This document shows, in pieces, positions 35,598 to 44,965 of a DNA stretch of 64,000 nt (position 1 is the stretch's first letter; each line of letters opens with the position of its first letter). Source of the stretch: CAIQQQ01 sp037445025 (lineage in GTDB: Bacteria > Pseudomonadota > Alphaproteobacteria > Acetobacterales > Acetobacteraceae); contig JBBILI010000012.1 in assembly GCA_037445025.1 (NCBI GenBank), positions 73,801 to 137,800 on the forward strand, read 5' to 3'. The notes under the pieces were generated by a model. It was not told where the DNA came from, searched no databases, and was given only the letters and a program-made list of their open reading frames with translations. A program made the position numbers and the translations under genes.

Positions 35598-35623
35598 CCA
35601 CGCCGAGAACTTGACTTTGCGGG

Positions 35624-35653
35624 AAAGGCCGGGACGAAAGTCCTGGCCTTTTT
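35624..35653 (+). terminator. Rho-independent terminator after the cold-shock gene
   Basis: AAAGGCCGGGAC-GAAA-GTCCTGGCCTTT forms a 12-bp stem (one G:U) with a GAAA tetraloop, ending in TTTTT. It sits 26 bases after the stop codon and argues that the next gene has its own promoter and begins at 35676, not 35655. Confidence 0.88.
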
Positions 35654-35675
35654 CATGGGTGCGGGACGGAACGAG

Positions 35676-36461
35676 ATGACACTCTGGGTGCGATGCCGTC
35701 ATGCGGACCAGGACTGGTTCGCGGTTCAGGATGGCGAAACGCTGGTGCTGCACGACGGGGCCCCATGGGGTGCGCCCGTGCCCACCTGGGTCACGTTGCC
35801 GGCGGCCACGACGCCGCTGCTGGCGCCGGTCACACCGCGCAGCTTCATCGGCCTGTGGAACAATTTTCACGCTGCCGCCGCCAAGCAGGGCAACACCATT
35901 CCAGCCGAACCGCTGTTCTTCCTCAAAGCGGTCACCAGCATTCTCGATCCGGAGGGCGTGATCCGGCCCCCGGCGAATTTCACCGGACGCACCCTGTATG
36001 AGGGCGAACTCGGCGTGGTGATCGGCCGGACCTGCCGGAACCTTGACGAGGCGGAAGCCGCGGCGGCAATCTTCGGCTACACCTGCGTCAACGACGTCAC
36101 GGCGCTGGACTGGCTCACCGCCGATCCCGCGTTCCCCCAATGGGCGCGTGCCAAGGGCTGCGACACGTTCGGCCCGGTCGGTCCTGCCATCGCAACCGGG
36201 CTCGACTGGCAGAGCCTGACCATCCGTACCCTGCTCGGCGGGCGGGAGCGGCAGGCCTATCCGGCGTCGGACATGATCCTGTCGCCGGCACGCATCGTCA
36301 GCCTCCTGTCCCGTGAGATGACGCTGCAGCCCGGCGATCTCATCGCCTGCGGCACCTCGCTCGGCGCGCTGCCGATGCGCGCCGGCATGGTGGTGGAGAT
36401 CGTCATCGAGGGCATCGGCACGTTGCGCAACACGATGGGGTCCGCGCAGCCGTCAATTTAA
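35676..36461 (+). CDS. Fumarylacetoacetate hydrolase family protein
   Basis: A 261-residue FAH-fold enzyme. Metal-site region: GRTLYEGELGVVIGRTCRNL (the E-x-E type ligands), then GYTCVNDVTALDWLTADPAF, with AKGCDTFGPVGPAI and LQPGDLIACGTSLGALPMRA. Such enzymes hydrolyse or isomerise acylpyruvates and related beta-diketo acids in aromatic or sugar-acid catabolism. The start ATG 35676 follows GGACGGAACGAG. An upstream ATG at 35655 lies immediately behind the U-tract of the preceding terminator and is rejected. The substrate is unknown. Confidence 0.85.
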   Translation: MTLWVRCRHADQDWFAVQDGETLVLHDGAPWGAPVPTWVTLPAATTPLLAPVTPRSFIGLWNNFHAAAAKQGNTIPAEPLFFLKAVTSILDPEGVIRPPANFTGRTLYEGELGVVIGRTCRNLDEAEAAAAIFGYTCVNDVTALDWLTADPAFPQWARAKGCDTFGPVGPAIATGLDWQSLTIRTLLGGRERQAYPASDMILSPARIVSLLSREMTLQPGDLIACGTSLGALPMRAGMVVEIVIEGIGTLRNTMGSAQPSI

Positions 36462-36581
36462 TGGCAGTTGGCCATGGCGAAGTCGTGATCGACGTGATAT
36501 CGCCTCCGCGGAACGATGTATGTCGAATGCCAAGGCGTTCGCAACAACCGCGCATAACCGCGCTTGCCATAGGGAAAAAAC

Positions 36582-37802
36582 ATGATCTTCAGGCGTCCGA
36601 TGCTGACGGCGTTTGCCGTGGCCCTGCTGTGCTCCACCATGATCGCAGGGCATGCCAACGCCGCCGACCCGATCAAGATCGGCCTGACCGGCCCGTTCAC
36701 CGGCGGCTCCGCCTCCATGGGCGTGTCGATGCGCGATGGCGTGAAGCTGGCCGTAGACGAGATCAACAAGGCCGGCGGTGTGCTGGGCCGGCCGATCCAG
36801 CTGGTTGAGCGTGACGACGAGGCGAAAAACGAGGTCGGCGTGCAGATCGCCCAGGAGCTCATCAACAAGGAGCAGGTGGTCGCCACCATGGGCTTCATCA
36901 ACACCGGTGTCGCCCTCGCCTCGCAGCGCTTCTACGAGGAGAACGAGATCCCGGTCATCAACAACGTCGCCACCGGCACGCTGATCACCAAGCAGTTCCT
37001 CAAGCCCGATTTCGAGAAGAACTACATCTTCCGCATGTCGGCCAACGACACCATCCAGTCCGGCATGATCGTCGAGGAAGCGATTACGAAGCGCGGCTTC
37101 AAGCGGCCGGCGATTCTGGCCGACAGCACCAACTACGGCCAGCTCGGCCAGGTGGATCTGCTGAAATCCCTGGAATCCAAGGGCGTGAAGGCGGTGACGA
37201 CCGAGAAGTTCAACATCGGTGACACCGACATGACCGCGCAGCTGCTGCGGGCCAAGGCGGCCAATGCCGATGTGATCCTCACCTACGGCATCGGGCCGGA
37301 GCTGGCGCAGATTGCCAACGGCATGGCCAAGCTGGGCTGGAAGGTCCCGCTGGTGGGGTCCTGGACGCTGTCGATGTCGACCTTCATCGACAATGCCGGG
37401 CCGAACGGGGAAGGTGCTGTGATGCCGCAGACCTTCATCCAGGCGCCGTCCACGCCGAAGCGCAAGGCGTTCATCGACGCGTATCAGGCCGCCTACCAGG
37501 TGGACCGGATCCCGAGCCCGATCTCGGCGGCGCAGGGTTATGACGGCGTGTATCTGCTCGCCGCCGCGATCGCGCAGGCGAAGTCGACCGAGGGCCCCAA
37601 GATTCAGGCCGCACTCGAGAACCTGAACGCCAAGGTTGAAGGCGTGGTGACCGTCTATGACCATCCGTTCTCGGCGGCCGACCATGAGAGCATCACGGCG
37701 AACATTCCGGTGTTCGGCCTGGTGAAGGGCGGGCGCGTGGTCGCTGAGCATGATGAGGATATCAGCGGGGCCAATGCTGTGAGGCTTAAGACGAAGAGCT
37801 AA
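36582..37802 (+). CDS. livK: Branched-chain amino-acid type ABC substrate-binding protein
   Basis: A 406-residue periplasmic receptor. The signal peptide MIFRRPMLTAFAVALLCSTM ends near AGHANAA. The mature part begins DPIKIGLTGPFTGGSASMGV and has the Leu/Ile/Val-binding (Peripla_BP_6) pattern GVKLAVDEINKAGGVLGRPI. AGGGA precedes ATG 36582. It is the first gene of a livK-H-MG-F importer, but repeat E4 separates it from the permease genes. That may allow higher receptor expression than transporter expression (inference). The ligand may be an amino acid, an amide or an aromatic acid. Confidence 0.9.
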   Translation: MIFRRPMLTAFAVALLCSTMIAGHANAADPIKIGLTGPFTGGSASMGVSMRDGVKLAVDEINKAGGVLGRPIQLVERDDEAKNEVGVQIAQELINKEQVVATMGFINTGVALASQRFYEENEIPVINNVATGTLITKQFLKPDFEKNYIFRMSANDTIQSGMIVEEAITKRGFKRPAILADSTNYGQLGQVDLLKSLESKGVKAVTTEKFNIGDTDMTAQLLRAKAANADVILTYGIGPELAQIANGMAKLGWKVPLVGSWTLSMSTFIDNAGPNGEGAVMPQTFIQAPSTPKRKAFIDAYQAAYQVDRIPSPISAAQGYDGVYLLAAAIAQAKSTEGPKIQAALENLNAKVEGVVTVYDHPFSAADHESITANIPVFGLVKGGRVVAEHDEDISGANAVRLKTKS

Positions 37803-37925
37803 GCGGTTCTTTTTTGAAAAAAAGAACTTTTTCGATCGGCTGGCGCCCACCTCCGGAGAGAGGTCCGCTCAAACTAATGAAAGTCTTTTGCTTCTTTTCT
37901 TCAGAAAAGAAGCACTTTCTTTTTT
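37803..37925. repeat. E4: composite double-hairpin intergenic repeat
   Basis: A 123-bp copy starting directly after the livK stop. First hairpin GTTCTTTTTTGAAAAAAAGAAC, core CTCCGGAGAGAGG (TCCGGAGAG at 37852-37860), then ATGAAAGTCTTTTG and second hairpin CTTCTTTTCTTCAGAAAAGAAG. It is inverted relative to E2 and E3 on the map, but has the same order with respect to transcription. Confidence 0.9.
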
Positions 37926-37941
37926 ACTCTCCGGAGTCCCA

Positions 37942-38814
37942 ATGCTCATCCTCGCCCAGCTGCTCGTCAGCGGCATCGCCGTCGGCATGATCTACGGTGT
38001 GATTGCCTTCGGCTATCAGCTCACCTTCGCCACATCGAAGACGCTGAATTTTGGCCAGGGCGAGGCACTGATGCTGGGCTCGCTGGTGGGGCTCACGGTG
38101 GTGAGTGTCACCGGCTACTGGCTCATGCTGCCGATCGTGCTCGCCTTCGGCATGCTGCAGGGTGCGGTGGTGGAACGCCTCGGCGTGCGCCAGGCGATCA
38201 AGACCAGGTCCGAGGCCGGCTGGATCATGGCCACCATCGCGCTCGGCATCATCTTCAAGAATATGGCGGAGAACATCTGGGGCCGCGACGCGCTGAAGTT
38301 TCCCTCGCCGCTGCCGGAGACGCCGATCGGCTTCATGGGCGTGAACATCCTGCCGATGGAGATCGTCATCGTCGTGGGCGCCTTGGCCATGATGCTGGCG
38401 GTGGAAACGTTCAACCGCCGCTCGATCTTCGGCAAGGCGGTGGTGGCGACGGCCAATGACCGTGACGCGGCGGGGCTGATGGGCATCAACACCTCGCTGG
38501 TGATCACCTTCTCCTATGCGCTGTCCTCGATGACGGCGGCCTTCGCCGGCGTGCTGGTGGCCCCGGTGACGTTGACCGGCGCGTCCATGGGTGGGGCGCT
38601 CGGGCTCAAGGCGTTCGCGGTCGCCATCATCGGCGGCCTGTCCAGCGGCATGGGTGTGATCGTGGGCGGGCTGATCCTGGGTGTCACCGAAACGATGACG
38701 GGTTTCTATCTCTCCACCGGCTACAAGGACGTGCCGGGTCTGGTGTTGCTGCTGCTGGTGCTCTCGTTCAAACCGGCCGGGCTGTTCGGCCGCTCCGCGA
38801 TCAAGAAGGTCTGA
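37942..38814 (+). CDS. livH: ABC transporter permease LivH
   Basis: A 290-residue polytopic permease. It opens MLILAQLLVSGIAVGMIYGV and has the GYQLTFATSKTLNFGQGEAL motif typical of LivH. The EAA-like loop DRDAAGLMGINTSLVITFSY contacts the ATPase. The start ATG 37942 has CCGGAG five bases upstream. The frame is open 18 codons further, but those codons are repeat E4 sequence (LLFFRKEALSF) and should not be annotated as protein. It lies 4 bases before the fused LivM-LivG gene. Confidence 0.9.
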   Translation: MLILAQLLVSGIAVGMIYGVIAFGYQLTFATSKTLNFGQGEALMLGSLVGLTVVSVTGYWLMLPIVLAFGMLQGAVVERLGVRQAIKTRSEAGWIMATIALGIIFKNMAENIWGRDALKFPSPLPETPIGFMGVNILPMEIVIVVGALAMMLAVETFNRRSIFGKAVVATANDRDAAGLMGINTSLVITFSYALSSMTAAFAGVLVAPVTLTGASMGGALGLKAFAVAIIGGLSSGMGVIVGGLILGVTETMTGFYLSTGYKDVPGLVLLLLVLSFKPAGLFGRSAIKKV

Positions 38815-38818
38815 AAGC

Positions 38819-40792
38819 GTGCCCGGCAAGATCCTCAAGGCGCTCGGTCTGGCGGCGCTGCTGCTGTTCCCCTTCATGGTGAACAGCCCGTACTACGTGC
38901 ATCTCGTCGTCGTCGTACTGATCTTCTCGATCCTGGCGCTCGGGCTGGACATCGTGTTCGGCTACACCGGCGAGGTGTCACTGAGTCATTCCGCCTTGTT
39001 CGGCATCGGCGCCTATACCGCGGGGGTGCTGGCGTTCCAGCTCGGCATTGGCTTCTTCTGGGCGCTGCCGGCGGGCGTGCTGGTGGCGGCGGGGTTCGGC
39101 GCCCTGCTCGCCTTGCCGGCGCTGCGGGTGACAGGGCCGTATCTGGCGATGGTGACGCTGGCCTTCGGCACGATCATCGAGATTCTCATCAACGAGATGA
39201 ATTTTCTCACCAACGGTCCGCTCGGGATATCGCTCACCAAGAAGGTGATCTTCGACTGGCGCCCCTACGCCGACAGCCTGCCGTTCCTGAAGATGGCGCT
39301 GCCACGGATGCGCGAGATGCAGTTCTACTTCGTGGTCGCCCTGTGTTTCGTGCTCACCCTGGTGGTGATCTCGCGCCTGGTGGCCTCGCGCTACGGCCGT
39401 GCCTTCGAGGCGCTGCGCGACAGCCCGATCGCGTCAGACTGCATGGCGGTCAGCGTCTACAAGCACAAGGTGCTGGCGTTCGTGGTCAGCGCCGGATTTG
39501 CCGGACTGGCCGGCGTGCTGTTCGCCTATTCCGAGCAGTATATCGCACCGAACAATTTCAGCTTCGAACAGTCCATCACCTTCCTGCTGGCGGTGACGAT
39601 GGGCGGGCGCAAGTCGCGCGTGGGGCCGATCCTGGGTTCGGCGATCGTGGTATACCTGCCCAACCTGCTGTCGGATATCGACCAGTTCCGTGTCGTCGCG
39701 GCCATCATCGCCGTGGTGGCGGTGGTGATTGGCGGCATCCGGCTGGTGCGGGTGCCGGAGGAGCGCATCAAGACCGCCATTCCCGTGGCGCTGTGCCTCG
39801 CGTTCTTCGTCTTCTCGCTCTTCCTGCAGAAGATCACCGACTACAAGCTGACGATCTACGGAATGATGATCCTGTTCGTGGTCTACTACCTGCCCGATGG
39901 GATCTACGGGTTCCTGCGCAGCACGGTCGGGCGGTTCCGGCCGGACTGGGTACGCCGGCAGGTGGATATCACCGACCAAGGCGATGCCTGGGCCGCGACG
40001 GCGCCGTCCATCGACCCGGGCAAGGCGCTGCTCGATGTCCGTGCGGTCGTCATGCAGTTCGGCGGGGTGAAGGCGTTGGATCACGTCGATATCTCGGTCA
40101 TGCCGCGCACCGTGCATGGGCTGATCGGGCCGAACGGCTCGGGCAAGAGCACCACGATGAACGTGCTGACCGGCATCTACGTGCCGACGTCCGGCGGCGT
40201 GGTGTTCGAAAGCCGCGACATCGCGGGCAAGACTTCGGCCGAGATCGCCGCGGCCGGAATCGCCCGCACCTTCCAGAACGTACAGCTGTTCGGCGAACTG
40301 ACCTGCCTTGAGAACATCATGGTGGGGCTGCACCATACCTATCGCGGCTCGATGGCCGATGTGGCGCTGGGCACAAGACGGGCGCGGCGCGAGGAGGCGC
40401 AGGTCACCGCGCGGGCGGCGGGGCTGCTGCGCTTCGTGGGGCTGGAGGCGCTGGCCAACGAGGAGGCACGCAACCTGCCTTACGGCAAGCAGCGCTTCCT
40501 GGAGATCGCCCGTGCGCTGGCGCTGGACCCGAAGCTGCTGCTGCTCGACGAGCCGGCGGCGGGCCTGACCGCGCCGGATATCGCCGAGCTGATGGAGATC
40601 TGCCGCCGCATCCGCGATCATGGCATCACCATGGTGCTGATCGAGCATCACATGGATGTGGTGATGGCGCTGTGCGACACAGTCACCGTGCTGGATTTCG
40701 GCCAGAAGATCGCCGAGGGCCGCCCTGCCGAGGTGCAGGCCGATGAGCGGGTCATTTCGGCCTATCTCGGCACCGCCCATGCCGATACCTGA
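38819..40792 (+). CDS. livMG: Fused ABC permease and ATPase (LivM-LivG)
   Basis: A 657-residue fusion. Residues about 1-390 are a LivM permease (PYYVHLVVVVLIFSILALGL, then DIVFGYTGEVSLSHSALFGI). Residues about 405-657 are a LivG ATPase with Walker A GPNGSGKST (437-445), the signature region NLPYGKQRFLEIARAL and Walker B LLLLDEPAAGLT, followed by the H-loop MVLIEHHMDVV. The length equals LivM plus LivG, and the reading frame is continuous, so it is a genuine fusion, not a frameshift artefact. The start is GTG 38819. It partners LivH and LivF. Confidence 0.9.
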   Translation: MPGKILKALGLAALLLFPFMVNSPYYVHLVVVVLIFSILALGLDIVFGYTGEVSLSHSALFGIGAYTAGVLAFQLGIGFFWALPAGVLVAAGFGALLALPALRVTGPYLAMVTLAFGTIIEILINEMNFLTNGPLGISLTKKVIFDWRPYADSLPFLKMALPRMREMQFYFVVALCFVLTLVVISRLVASRYGRAFEALRDSPIASDCMAVSVYKHKVLAFVVSAGFAGLAGVLFAYSEQYIAPNNFSFEQSITFLLAVTMGGRKSRVGPILGSAIVVYLPNLLSDIDQFRVVAAIIAVVAVVIGGIRLVRVPEERIKTAIPVALCLAFFVFSLFLQKITDYKLTIYGMMILFVVYYLPDGIYGFLRSTVGRFRPDWVRRQVDITDQGDAWAATAPSIDPGKALLDVRAVVMQFGGVKALDHVDISVMPRTVHGLIGPNGSGKSTTMNVLTGIYVPTSGGVVFESRDIAGKTSAEIAAAGIARTFQNVQLFGELTCLENIMVGLHHTYRGSMADVALGTRRARREEAQVTARAAGLLRFVGLEALANEEARNLPYGKQRFLEIARALALDPKLLLLDEPAAGLTAPDIAELMEICRRIRDHGITMVLIEHHMDVVMALCDTVTVLDFGQKIAEGRPAEVQADERVISAYLGTAHADT

Positions 40793-40803
40793 GGGGAACG
40801 CGC

Positions 40804-41526
<723 letters not shown>

Positions 41527-41667
41527 GGAAGGAAGCAAGCGCTTCTTTTCTGAAGAAAAGAAGCAAAAGACTTTTGTTCGTTGGTGTGCGCGTCGTTCCG
41601 GAGAGAGCCGCGACAGCCCGACAAAAGTTTTTTGCTTCTATTTTTCAAAAAAGAAGACTCTTTCTTC
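41527..41667. repeat. E5: composite double-hairpin repeat between convergent genes
   Basis: A 141-bp copy touching both stop codons. Left: GGAAGGAAGCAAGCG, then CTTCTTTTCTGAAGAAAAGAAG and CAAAAGACTTTTGTTCGTTGG. Core TTCCGGAGAGAG (TCCGGAGAG at 41597-41605). Right: CAAAAGTTTTTTGCTTC with hairpin CTTCTATTTTTCAAAAAAGAAG. It probably serves as a two-way terminator for livF and the peroxiredoxin gene. Confidence 0.9.
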
Positions 41668-42324
41668 CTAAACCGGCTGCTTCGTCATCCGCAGATACGG
41701 CTTGAGCGTCTTGAACCCCGGGAACATCGTCGCTGCATCCTCGTTGCTGACGGCGGGGGTGATGATCACATCCTCGCCCTGCTTCCAGTCCGCCGGTGTC
41801 GCGACCTTGAACTTCGCGGTCATCTGCATCGAATCGATTACCCGCAGCACCTCGTCGAAGTTGCGGCCGGTGGTCATGGGATAGACGATCACCAGCTTGA
41901 TCAGCTTGTCAGGCCCGATGATGAACACGTTGCGGACGGTGGCGTTGTTGGCGGCGGTGCGGCCATCCGCCGTGCCCGGCAGGTCGGCCGGCAGCATGCC
42001 GTATAGCTTCGCCACCTTGAGATCGGTGTCACCGATCATGGGAAAGTTCGGGTAGGCGCCCTGCGTCTCCTCGATATCGGCCGCCCATTTGGCGTGGTTG
42101 GCGACAGGGTCGACGGAGAGGCCGATGACCTTGACGCCGCGCTTGTTGAACTCGGGCATCAGCTTGGCGACGGCGCCGAGCTCGGTGGTGCAGACGGGGG
42201 TGAAGTCCTTGGGATGGGAGAACAGCACCACCCAGGAATCGCCGGCCCATTCGTAGAAATCGATCGGTCCTTCGGTCGTTTCCTGGGTGAAGTTCGGCGC
42301 GACGTCGTTGATCTGCAGCGGCAT
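41668..42324 (-). CDS. 1-Cys peroxiredoxin (Prx6-type)
   Basis: A 218-residue thiol peroxidase. The peroxidatic Cys45 lies in SHPKDFTPVCTTELG, and Cys45 is the only cysteine, defining it as a 1-Cys type. The C-terminal extension (DWKQGEDVIITPAVSNEDAA and following) is characteristic of the Prx6/Tpx subgroup. It reduces H2O2 and organic peroxides in the cytosol with an external thiol. It is 58 bases downstream of an MFS gene. A strong ribosome site (AGGAGGATAAA) precedes ATG 42324, suggesting high expression. Confidence 0.93.
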   Translation of the reverse strand: MPLQINDVAPNFTQETTEGPIDFYEWAGDSWVVLFSHPKDFTPVCTTELGAVAKLMPEFNKRGVKVIGLSVDPVANHAKWAADIEETQGAYPNFPMIGDTDLKVAKLYGMLPADLPGTADGRTAANNATVRNVFIIGPDKLIKLVIVYPMTTGRNFDEVLRVIDSMQMTAKFKVATPADWKQGEDVIITPAVSNEDAATMFPGFKTLKPYLRMTKQPV

Positions 42325-42382
42325 TTTATCCTCCTGGCGGACTTTGTCGGTAACATGTGAGCCGGCTGGTCCCGGATCAAGT

Positions 42383-43612
42383 TTAATCCGCCGCGGCCTC
42401 CTGCGCCATCGGCACGGTTTTCGGCACCACCAGCAGCACCCACACCCAGTTCATCATGAGAATTGTGGCGGTGACGACGAACACGGTGCGGATGCCGAAC
42501 AGGGCCGCGACCGAGCCGCCGGTGAACGGCCCGAGAAACCCGCCGAGGAAGGTGGCCGAGGCGGTCATGCCATAGACCAGGCCGCGGGCCGAGCTCGGCA
42601 CGATGCGCCCGATCAGCGCATTGGCGGTGGGCAGCAGCCCGCCCACGAACATGCCGACGCCGAAGCGTTCCGCCACGAACACCCAGTAGCTGTGCGCCAC
42701 GGCCTGCGGCAGCGTCAGCAGGGCCGCCCCCATCAAGCTGATCAGCAGCACGCGGCGATAGCCGATCGTGTCGCTGCGTTTGCCGAGGAAGGGCGATGCC
42801 AGCAGATCGGCCAGGCCGGTGACGGAGAAGGCGAGGCCGGCGAGGGTAGCGATGGCGGGCACGGGCCCGGCCAGTTCCTGCACGAACAGCGTCACCACCG
42901 GCTGCACCGTGCGCACGCCGAACTGGGCGAGCAGCAGCACCAGCATCAGCGGCAGCACGCCGGGCACGCCCGCCAGCATGCGCAGATTGGCGAACACCGA
43001 GCGTTTGGCGGTGCGGCTCAAGGGCGTGAAGTTCTCCCGCACCAGGCTCCAGGCCAGCAGCATGGCGACCCCGGCCAGCAGCGACGTCAGCAGGAAGCTG
43101 AGCCGGTAGCTGCCGCTGAGATCCGCCATGGCGCCGCCGATCAGCGGGCCGATGAGCGAGCCGGTGAGCTGGCCGGTGCTGAGCCAGCCGAGCGAGGAAC
43201 CAAGCCGGCGCTCCGGCACCTGGCTGGCCACGAGGGCGATGGCGGAGGCGGAGAAGCCGCTGAACGCGCCCATCAGCCCGCGCAGCGCCATCAGCTGCCA
43301 CACGGTGGTGGCCAGCCCCATCAGCGCCATGAACAGGCAGATCGCCGCACTGGAGCGCAGCACCATCAGCTTGCGCCCGTGCTGGTCGGCCACCTGCCCC
43401 CAGAGCGGCGAGGCCATGGCGGCGACGAGGAATCCGGCGCTGTTGAGCGTGCCGGAGAGGAACTTCACCATGTCGGGGTCGGCCACGCCCAGCCCGGGCA
43501 GCATCAGCGGATAGACGGGGGTCATGGCGCTGAGCGCCATGGACATCACGAACTGGATGCCGACCATGGCCCACAGAGTGACACGCCATGCCTGCGCGGG
43601 CTCGGGCGGCAC
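42383..43612 (-). CDS. Major facilitator superfamily transporter
   Basis: A 409-residue, 12-helix MFS protein of the TetA/DHA1 drug-efflux type. It opens MPPEPAQAWRVTLWAMVGIQ. The motif-A loop is MASPLWGQVADQHGRKLMVL. The central loop between helices 6 and 7 is near residues 195-210 (VRENFTPLSRTAKRSVFANL), and a second half-repeat has SPFLGKRSDTIGYRRVLLIS. The substrate is unknown. It follows the fnr gene by 4 bases on the same strand, so FNR and this transporter are likely on one transcript. Confidence 0.88.
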   Translation of the reverse strand: MPPEPAQAWRVTLWAMVGIQFVMSMALSAMTPVYPLMLPGLGVADPDMVKFLSGTLNSAGFLVAAMASPLWGQVADQHGRKLMVLRSSAAICLFMALMGLATTVWQLMALRGLMGAFSGFSASAIALVASQVPERRLGSSLGWLSTGQLTGSLIGPLIGGAMADLSGSYRLSFLLTSLLAGVAMLLAWSLVRENFTPLSRTAKRSVFANLRMLAGVPGVLPLMLVLLLAQFGVRTVQPVVTLFVQELAGPVPAIATLAGLAFSVTGLADLLASPFLGKRSDTIGYRRVLLISLMGAALLTLPQAVAHSYWVFVAERFGVGMFVGGLLPTANALIGRIVPSSARGLVYGMTASATFLGGFLGPFTGGSVAALFGIRTVFVVTATILMMNWVWVLLVVPKTVPMAQEAAAD

Positions 43613-43616
43613 CCGG

Positions 43617-44372
43617 TCAGCTGCCGTTGGCCACCTGGCGCAGACCTGCGATGTCGCGCACCTCGACGTCCAAGGCGCTGGGGATCGCGATCAGCCTTTC
43701 AGATTTCAGCCAGCTGAAGCTGCGGCTGACGGTCTCGACGGTGAGGCCGATATAGTCGGCGATGTCGGCCCGCGGCATCGGCAGGTGCAGCCTGGTCTGG
43801 TCGCTGCCGTGGGTGCAGCCATCGGGTAGCATGTGCATGAGGAACGAGGCGAGCCGCTCGCGCGCGGTCTTGCGGCCCAGCAGCAGCATCTGCTCCTGCG
43901 CCAGCACCAGTTCGCTGGCGGCAACTTCGAGCAGGCGGCGTTCCAGCGAGGGCAGGTCGCCCATCAGACCGTGCAGGCGAGTGCGCGAGAAGCGGCACAG
44001 GGTCACGTCGTCGATCGCCTCGGCGTCGAAGGCGTAGCAGGTGGAGACGGCGAGACCGAGGAAATGGCCCGGCCCGGCGAAACCGGTGATCTGCCGCCGC
44101 CCATCGGGCAACAGCTTGTAGAGCCTCACTGTGCCGTGGGTGACATTGTAGAAATGCTCAGCCCTGGCGCCGTCGGCGATGAACCCCTGACCGGCCGGCA
44201 CCACGATCTGCTGTGCCAGGGCGGCAAGGCGGCTGAGATCATCGATGTCCAGCGCCGCGCACACGCTGCGGCTGCGCACCTCGCACTCGGCACAGTTGTC
44301 GTGCCCGGCCGGCTGCACGACGATCCGGCGCGGTCGGGTGACGGTCTGCGGCAGGACGTCCTGATCGCTCAT
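43617..44372 (-). CDS. fnr: FNR/FnrL-type oxygen-sensing transcription regulator
   Basis: A 251-residue Crp/Fnr regulator. N-terminal Cys27, Cys30 and Cys38 (DNCAECEVRSRSVC) plus an internal Cys (Cys112 or Cys126) can ligate a [4Fe-4S] cluster that is lost on oxygen exposure. A cAMP-type beta-roll follows. The C-terminal helix-turn-helix DIADYIGLTVETVSRSFSWL carries the E..SR recognition pattern for TTGAT half-sites. A perfect FNR box lies 43 bases upstream, so autoregulation is likely. Its expected targets are the adjacent cbb3 genes. Confidence 0.92.
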   Translation of the reverse strand: MSDQDVLPQTVTRPRRIVVQPAGHDNCAECEVRSRSVCAALDIDDLSRLAALAQQIVVPAGQGFIADGARAEHFYNVTHGTVRLYKLLPDGRRQITGFAGPGHFLGLAVSTCYAFDAEAIDDVTLCRFSRTRLHGLMGDLPSLERRLLEVAASELVLAQEQMLLLGRKTARERLASFLMHMLPDGCTHGSDQTRLHLPMPRADIADYIGLTVETVSRSFSWLKSERLIAIPSALDVEVRDIAGLRQVANGS

Positions 44373-44415
44373 GACGTGACAGTGGCATGGGCCGGGGGGT
44401 TAAACCAAGGGAAGA

Positions 44416-44429
44416 TTGATCTGAATCAA
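44416..44429. promoter_or_regulatory. FNR box (fnr / unknown gene intergenic)
   Basis: TTGATCTGAATCAA matches the FNR consensus TTGAT-N4-ATCAA exactly. It lies between the divergent fnr start (44372) and the unknown gene start (44498). The bases after it, TGCGCC, are the same as after the second box at 45733. Confidence 0.88.
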
Positions 44430-44497
44430 TGCGCCGGCGGACGATCTGCCAAAGGCTCGGCTCATTGCGCGAGGGACGATGGGAGCTGGAGGCGGCC

Positions 44498-44965
44498 ATG
44501 GGCGGATTTGCGGTCGAAGTGCTTACATCGCAGCGTGTGATGGAGATCTATCCGCTGGTGCGCCAGATCGTGCCCGGCATCACCCTGGAGAGCTGGCGGC
44601 GCCACGCCGCGGTGGTGCTGCGCGACCGTTCCGGCAATCGCGGCATCGCCCTGCTGCGCCGGGCCGGTCAGCGGTTTCCCTGCGGGATGTGCGCGTTTCA
44701 TCTCGACCATGATCTGCGCCTGGGCCGCACGCTGACGGCCGAGCACGGCATGGTGATGACCAGCTTCGGCACGCATGAGGCGTTCGATGCCCTGGTGCAG
44801 GGCGTGCAGGACCTGGCCGCCGAGCGGCGCTGCGCGGTGGTGCGCTGGCTGCTGCCGAAGGCTGCGGTCGATCCGGCCGAGCTGCCGCGCAGCGCGCTCC
44901 TTTGGGTGCCGATCGCCGATGTCGGGCCGCTCACCCCGCCAGATGGCGCAGCGCCAGCGCGGTGA
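44498..44965 (+). CDS. Conserved-looking unknown protein in the FNR locus
   Basis: A 155-residue soluble protein I do not recognise. It begins MGGFAVEVLTSQRVMEIYPL, then VRQIVPGITLESWRRHAAVV, and has a Cys pair in RFPCGMCAFHLDHDL. The layout (beta-strand, GITLESW helix, GIALLRRAG strand) is compatible with an acyltransferase-like fold, but there is no clear CoA motif. The start ATG 44498 has GGAGG five bases upstream; an earlier in-frame start (44429) would overlap the FNR box. The FNR box lies 69 bases upstream, so oxygen control is likely. Its 3' end overlaps the convergent SafE-like gene by 35 bases. Confidence 0.6.
   Translation: MGGFAVEVLTSQRVMEIYPLVRQIVPGITLESWRRHAAVVLRDRSGNRGIALLRRAGQRFPCGMCAFHLDHDLRLGRTLTAEHGMVMTSFGTHEAFDALVQGVQDLAAERRCAVVRWLLPKAAVDPAELPRSALLWVPIADVGPLTPPDGAAPAR

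Noticed and set aside
35655..35675. Earlier ATG for the FAH-family gene
   Set aside because: It lies directly behind the U-tract of a strong terminator and has no ribosome site.
37888..37941. LivH N terminus MLLFFRKEALSFLL...
   Set aside because: These codons are repeat E4. The same LLFFRKE-type peptide appears wherever the repeat is translated, so it is not protein coding.
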